Assembly (NCBI RefSeq): GCF_905220365.1
Contig: NC_061126.1
Location: forward strand, 4,774,001 to 4,838,000
Length of the DNA: 64,000 bases
Source of the DNA: Vanessa cardui
Lineage: Eukaryota > Arthropoda > Insecta > Lepidoptera > Nymphalidae
Direction: 5' to 3'
The notes under the pieces were generated by a model, which did not search any database, was not told the DNA's origin, and saw nothing but the letters and a program-made list of their open reading frames with translations. Each line of letters starts with the position of its first letter. Position 1 is the stretch's first letter. Made by a program: the position numbers and the translations under genes. This document shows positions 60,001 to 64,000 of the stretch, piece after piece.

Positions 60001-62038
60001 TTCGTTTACGTAAAAAATAATAAGATTATTTTAAATTTTAGTTTAAAAACACTATTATATGTTTAGGTTTTGTTACCATTACTATCAATTTGAGATGGCC
60101 CAGTGGTTAGAACGCGTGCATCTTAACCGATGATTGCGAATTCAAACCCAGGGAAGCACCACTATACATACATGTGCTTAATTTGTGTTTATAATTCATC
60201 TCGTGTTCGGCGTTGAAGCAAAACTTCGTAAGGAAACCTTCATGTGTCTCATTTCATCGAAATTCTACCACATGTGCATTCCACCAACCCAAATTGGAAC
60301 AGCGTAGTGGAATATGTTCCAAAACCTCTCCTTAACGGAAGAGGAGGCCTTATCACAGCATTTAAAGGCTGTTACTTTACTTTACTTTACTTTAATACCA
60401 TCAATTAAATATTTTAACAATGCGCATCCATTTTATGTAATAATGTATGTAGTCTTATAACACATGTTACATAATATAATTAATACGTAACATAATATAT
60501 ATGTAGAAAAGCATACTGATAAATGAAAAAATGCATATTATTGTTGCAGTTAAAAAAATATGAATTTTAGTTGACTGTTAATTTCGGCTTAACCAAAGAA
60601 TAAGTATTTTATAGATTTAACGTGTACGATCGTTCAGCGATGGCATTCCCCAACGAAGAGGAATGCAGGTCATACTATCGCTCATTGCGGAATTTGTCAA
60701 GATACTATGAAAATCCGGAATTTCAGTGGAAATTTAAACTTAAACCAGGTAAGGCTTGAAATACAATCGGCAAGTCTTAACGTCTCTTTGCATTCCACTA
60801 TACAAAACTTTAGAACTTTAATGTGGAACGTTCTACAATGTACATATTAATAAGATATACATTAAGTGAGAAAGAGATTTAAACAATGGTAGAATTATTT
60901 GTAGTACTAATGGAATTGGTTAAAATATAAGACATTTTTAACTTTGTTTATAAAATGGTAAAAAAGGCATATTATTCGATACAAGATTTTATAGATGATA
61001 AAAAAGCGTGGAGTTAATACGTGTTGACTTCCAAGCAGGATATATTAATTTAAATAATTGTATTTAACTAACTTGAATTTTTATTTTTTAAATGTTGAAA
61101 ATGAGTAACTACTGAGTTTCTTGCCGGTTCTTCTCGGTAAAATCTACTTTCCGAACCGGTGGTAGCTTCACTTAATTGTTAAATGACGATTCAAAAGTCC
61201 TTGTAAAAGCCTACTTGAATAAAGTTTATTTTGATTTTATAATTTCAATAGTTATAACATGTAAAGTAACAAGTCTGAAATTAAGTTCTAACTGTATTAT
61301 AATTACAATTTGATGCAATTGAGGCATCATTCTTACTCAACAACTGTTCAAAATTTATAGTCAAGATGAAGTTCCAATAAAATATAATACAAGTATATTG
61401 AAGTCTTTTAGGGCGTAGGCGAAATTCAAATTGGTACATGTTTGTGTCTTTAATTGTTTTCTAACAATTAATCAGTTTATAATTTATATTAATGTTATTT
61501 TAACGGACTACTAAAAAAGGAGGTTATCAGTTCGACATGCATGTATGTAAGAATTTAATTATATTTGAGTATGGTTATTCATTAAACTTCCAAGCACGTG
61601 TGCTTAATTTCATAAGTGTATGTTTGTATGTACGTTTATACGTTTTTCCATGAATTTCTCGAAAGCTGTAAGTCGTTTGGAGATGATTATTTTTGATCTA
61701 AGTTAGATACACTTCGACTTAGGGAACAATGTCAGTTTCATTAAAATCGGTGTAATAGTTTCATAGATCTATTTTTTTATTTTTACTTCACTACCTGTTT
61801 CTAATTTTGAAATCAGTTTATTTTTTTTTTAAATTATTTATTTTCATTGTTCAGTATTTCTTACAGTACTATAAATAAATAAACAAAGTATTTTATCCCA
61901 GGTCTTGTGATGGTGATGGACAACTTCAGAGTTTTGCACGGCAGAACTGGCTTCAGCGGTAAACGCGTTCTGTGTGGGAGCTACGTGTCGCGTTCTGATT
62001 GGTTAAATAAGGCCAGAGCGTTGGGTCTAATACAGTGA
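54034..62038 (+). CDS. TMLHE: Trimethyllysine dioxygenase, 8 coding exons
   Basis: It hydroxylates trimethyllysine to 3-hydroxy-trimethyllysine, the first step of carnitine synthesis, using Fe(II), 2-oxoglutarate and O2. Coding exons: 54034-54040, 54685-54784, 55055-55167, 55838-56058, 56888-57063, 57908-58132, 60615-60748, 61902-62038. They sum to 1113 nt, 370 residues; every junction is GT-AG and all phases fit. The N-terminal domain (about 22-90) has WLRDHC and zinc ligands C35, C37, C40 and probably H78. The double-stranded beta-helix has iron ligands H195, D197 and H338, and R347 for the 2-oxoglutarate carboxylate. F170, W174, Y187 and Y353 align with the butyrobetaine dioxygenase cage for the trimethylammonium group. 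GRMW-like GGMW, DTAYT, HxDxTYF and LLVDGF match TMLHE better than BBOX1. Human TMLHE has about 420 residues with a mitochondrial leader; here the leader seems absent. The 7-nt first exon is inferred. A butyrobetaine dioxygenase paralogue is the main alternative. Confidence 0.9.
54443..54652 (+). mobile_element. Non-autonomous Helitron in intron 1
   Basis: It starts TCTATACTAATTGC after an A, has the family phrases GGAAGTAACTC and ATTTGATGAAATTTGGTG, and ends ACCGCGGGTGTCAACTAG. The base after CTAG is A rather than T. It ends only 32 bp before exon 2, so it contributes the region where the branch point would lie or comes right up to it. Confidence 0.65.
54685..54784 (+). CDS. TMLHE: TMLHE coding exon 2
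   Basis: Acceptor TTTATTGCAG, donor AG|GTATTT. It codes residues 3-36 and ends in the conserved WLRDHC with the first zinc Cys (C35). Read-through past the donor gives a spurious 79-codon frame. Confidence 0.88.
55055..55167 (+). CDS. TMLHE: TMLHE coding exon 3
   Basis: Acceptor CTACTTTACAG, donor T|GTAAGC. It codes residues 36-74, with the rest of the zinc motif (C37, C40) and a beta-strand ending LTVT before the split Trp codon that matches the TMLHE FTW. Confidence 0.9.
55838..56058 (+). CDS. TMLHE: TMLHE coding exon 4
   Basis: Acceptor ATTTTTTCAG, donor AAC|GTAAGA. It codes residues 74-147, from W74-SDNH (probable fourth zinc ligand H78) through LKPVMW to LLDYGVALIEN, the segment linking the N-terminal domain to the catalytic core. 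Confidence 0.93.
56888..57063 (+). CDS. TMLHE: TMLHE coding exon 5
   Basis: Acceptor TTTCACCTCTAG, donor GG|GTAAGG. It codes residues 148-206: aromatic-cage candidates F170, W174 and Y187, then HNDNTYF with iron ligands H195 and D197. Confidence 0.95.
57247..57730. repeat. GC-richer block in intron 5, probable old TE piece
   Basis: This block stands out from the AT-rich intron by phrases such as TTTTTTCTCGCTGGGAAAGC, TACCCAGGACGCCTCGGGCA, GTAGTGCCCAGGTTTGGGC-like text and TTCATTTTCATAGGACGG. I recall similar text from lepidopteran retroelement UTRs. The 74-codon frame at 57252-57476 has no domain. It could also be an unrecognised conserved non-coding element. Confidence 0.35.
57908..58132 (+). 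CDS. TMLHE: TMLHE coding exon 6
   Basis: Acceptor TTTAATATTACAG, donor AG|GTTTGA (a weaker donor than the others). It codes residues 206-281, including LQILHCLEHSGG, ETLLVDGF and the loop AEYLEDGHHYRYSAPVI. Read-through makes a false 86-codon frame to 58178. Confidence 0.95.
58184..58492 (-). mobile_element. SINE family 1 in intron 6, with target duplication
   Basis: A full-length reverse copy (CAACAACAACAACAATAACA tail, CTCCTCTCCCTTTGAGGAG, CTCACGATGTTTTCC, GGGTTTGAACCCGC B box, ACCACTGGGCCATCTCAG A box). GACTAACTTTA is duplicated at 58173-58183 and 58493-58503. It lies 51 bp after exon 6. Confidence 0.92.
58590..58766 (-). mobile_element. TTGGTGGTAGGGCTT repeat, old copy in intron 6
   Basis: In reverse: CCATAGACATTTGC, AATGTTAACCAATC, TGAGAACTAGGATGTTATG, then GTTTGCACATTACCCTACCA. 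Heavily diverged. Confidence 0.6.
59079..59424 (+). mobile_element. TA-target MITE, copy 3, intron 6
   Basis: The left end TAGTGCGACACAACTTAGAT and the right end in reverse TAGTACTACACAATTTAGAT are flanked by TA (59077-59078, 59425-59426). The interior matches the copies at 42048 and 44216. 346 bp, non-coding. Confidence 0.87.
60092..60395 (+). mobile_element. SINE family 1 in intron 6 (second copy)
   Basis: Head GAGATGGCCCAGTGGTTAGA, B box GCGAATTCAAACCC, body, and a tail replaced by (TTTAC)n at about 60371-60395. Likely target duplication TACTATCAATT / TACCATCAATT on either side. Confidence 0.85.
60615..60748 (+). CDS. TMLHE: TMLHE coding exon 7
   Basis: Acceptor TTTTATAG, donor G|GTAAGG. 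It codes residues 281-326: RFNVYDRS, a helical segment and FKLKPG. Intron 6 before it is the longest (58133-60614) and holds most of the gene's transposon insertions. Confidence 0.93.
61115..61245 (+). repeat. Dispersed repeat in intron 7 (as at 8115)
   Basis: GAGTTTCTTGCCGGTTCTTC, TCTACTTTCCGAACCGGTGG, AAATGACGATTCAAAAGTCC and GCCTACTTGAATAAAG. It is better preserved than the copy at 8115-8245. The ending AATAAAGTTTATTTTGATTT looks like a retroelement 3' end. Confidence 0.6.
61498..61821 (-). mobile_element. Non-autonomous TIR element, copy 2, intron 7
   Basis: Reverse orientation of 23026-23360. Its right end reads TTTCTAATTTTGAAATCAGT, the reverse complement of the other copy's left end with one change. 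CCAAGCACGTGTGCTTAATT and AGGGAACAAT are shared. It ends 80 bp before exon 8. Confidence 0.6.
61902..62038 (+). CDS. TMLHE: TMLHE coding exon 8 and stop
   Basis: Acceptor TTTTATCCCAG. It codes residues 326-370: MDNFRVLHGR (third iron ligand H338), GKR (R347), GSYVSRSDWLNKARALGLIQ, then TGA at 62036-62038. The end aligns with the TMLHE C-terminus and lacks the extension of BBOX1. Confidence 0.95.
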
Positions 62039-62127
62039 CATATTGGATATAAAACTTTACTTCCATTTAAAAAGATCGAAGCACGAAATATTTCTTACAA
62101 TAACACTGATAATTGTAAATATTGCAT

Positions 62128-62133
62128 AATAAA
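62128..62133 (+). promoter_or_regulatory. Polyadenylation signal of TMLHE
   Basis: A canonical AATAAA 90 bp after the stop codon, followed by a T-rich stretch (TTGTTTATTTTATTTG), as expected for a cleavage and polyadenylation site. Confidence 0.65.
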
Positions 62134-62138
62134 GTAAT

Positions 62139-64000
62139 CGAATCTATATTGTTTATTTTATTTGTCGAGAAAGGCCTGAAATGAGTCGTTTAAAGGAATG
62201 AATGAATGAGTGAATGATTTATACATTGATAAATATTTATACATTCATAAACGGAAAAAATCCATTATATAATATACTGGTGTATGTAGCAATGAATTTT
62301 ATAAAAAAAATACCTTATGTATTTCAAATTTAATAATAAACATCTACGTGAGTATATAGCTGTTATATACGATAAAAACAAAATGCTTGGGTATGAAAGG
62401 CTAAGCTACTCGTAACGTAACGAGTTACAAAAATTGCTTGGTCGCGTTTGTGTGTCCGAACCTTTAAAATTTCTATTGGATGAGGACATTTTTCACAGAA
62501 GTCGTTCCATAAATTACGATCAGACACCACTCGTATTTGGGCAATTTTGAAGATTTATAACTTTCAATCTAATTATTGTATTCCAGATTAGAAACTTTAT
62601 AAAGTTTGGAAATACGGTTCAGAACAAAATATAATACTTTGATAAATTTATTGAAATTTTATAAGCTTAAAATTTTATATAATAAAAGTTAGCTGTTCTC
62701 TGTGACTTTGTCTGCGGTCTTTATTTCTACCGTAATTAATAACCTTTTACCTCTTTTCAGGACCCAGGCTAGCTCTTCGATCAAATTTCATTAGGGTCGA
62801 TTCCGAAGCTTAGTGACCATGTGGTAACAAAGAGATAGATTTCGTTTCAAAATATAATTAATCGAAACTATTATATTTTCCTTTATTGTAAACATTTTAT
62901 AATAATGTAAAATTCTAATACGATAAAAATGCCCTTATATTTACGTAATATTCAATATGTAAAGCTTATAATAACCAACTTTATTAAAAAAATATTGTTT
63001 TTTATTTTTATTTTAATAGTCTTTTAGCGACTTTAGGACCAATTCAGACTATTTGAGAGACTCATACCATTTCCTAGTACAAACTTAATTAATTATATTT
63101 CTAAATAAATCTGTGCATATTTGTAAATTGTGCTCTTAATTTGAACACTAACTTTAAAACATCCAAGTGGATGCAATAACGCATTTGCTAAAGTAAATTT
63201 AAAACGCACTTTAAATAAAAATGTTTGAAGCAAACATATGTGTTTTCATTGACGCGTAAATATTACCCATATTTACTTCACACAAAACATTCATAATATG
63301 GAAGCAGTCTTTCAAGAACTCGCTTTGTTTTATTCATCGTTTATTATCGAAAGAAGTCGATGTTGAGGCGAAAAATTGCGCATTCGAGTATTCCTGAACG
63401 TAAAGAACGATTTTCCTCGTTGTCAACTTTAACGCCGAATCGTGAGAAACATTCGACGCTTTGATCTATCAAGAGAATTTGTTTTGGTGATGGATAAATT
63501 GTCTATGAAAATATACACGTAAATTGTCTATGAAATTTGACTTGAGAAGTATATTATGTAGTTTACGCTAAAATATATACGTCTATTCTCTAGCCTTTAC
63601 GTACTCTGTCCTAAATTGAATAACTCACATAAAATTCTAAATATAAGTATTTTACAATTATTTATATAGAAAAACGCTTGTCATAGGAAAAACGCAGGTC
63701 TTACAATTCAAGCTATATACTTTTAAGATTCTCGTCATACTTTATTATTACTTTATTATAACGCTGATGTGGTATTACTTATTAATGAAATAATTAGTAC
63801 GATTCTGTCATTTCCAAGGATAACTTGTTAGTAATAATTATTGGTATTAATTTTGTTTCGAACCTAAAAAGTTGCAACAATGCAATATTTGAGTCGATAC
63901 CCGTGTAGGTTATCTTGCCAAAGGCTCTTTGCCAATTAAATTACGTGCATGACGTGACCGAATTTGATATAATGGTTATATTCACTTTCGAGTTTGGCAC
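62139..64000. other. Intergenic DNA after TMLHE, no gene seen
   Basis: A small GAAT-type microsatellite lies at about 62195-62220. Nothing else is recognised. Confidence 0.4.

Noticed and set aside
49080..64000. CRISPR arrays, operons, bacterial promoters or prophage
   Set aside because: The sequence is eukaryotic nuclear DNA; no spaced direct-repeat array or prokaryotic gene organisation is present anywhere in the window.

Overview
The window is an AT-rich, repeat-dense stretch of an insect nuclear genome, almost certainly Lepidoptera and probably a nymphalid butterfly. The evidence is interspersed repeat families typical of Lepidoptera, mariner-type transposons, Helitrons with A|TC...CTAG|T ends, GT-AG introns with lepidopteran-style exon sizes, and one animal metabolic gene. 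The nymphalid guess rests on a repeat family (nine pieces here, starting TTGGTGGTAGGGCTTTGTGC) that I remember as abundant in nymphalid genomes; it was not checked by a search.

Bases 1-54033 hold no protein-coding gene I can recognise. They contain layered transposable elements: tRNA-derived SINEs of two families, an internally decayed Helitron with intact ends (28824-31509) that keeps traces of its N-terminal protein, a mariner whose transposase lost its first catalytic Asp (25513-26735), a second dead Tc1/mariner-superfamily element (45231-46434), a TA-target MITE family (three copies), a nearly perfect 220-bp-arm foldback (1773-2367), LINE fragments, a possible LTR/primer-binding-site remnant, and microsatellites. 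Between them is unannotated AT-rich DNA in which the open frames look accidental.

Bases 54034-62038 carry one apparently intact gene on the + strand: a trimethyllysine dioxygenase (TMLHE-like), the first enzyme of carnitine synthesis. I reconstructed eight coding exons whose phases all agree, giving 1113 nt including the stop, or 370 residues. The first coding exon is only 7 nt (ATG GCA G). Iron ligands, the 2-oxoglutarate Arg, the aromatic cage and a complete N-terminal zinc motif are visible, but there is no obvious mitochondrial targeting peptide. Its introns hold a Helitron, two SINEs, a MITE and other repeats. A polyadenylation signal lies 90 bp after the stop. The remaining 1.9 kb is intergenic.

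I found no convincing new multi-gene system. The observations most worth a second look are the nested MITE insertion that proves its target site, two copies of dispersed repeats in which an imperfect palindrome seems to have become a near-perfect one, the long foldback, the 39-bp perfect inverted repeat near 32.6 kb, and the tiny first exon and zinc motif of the dioxygenase.
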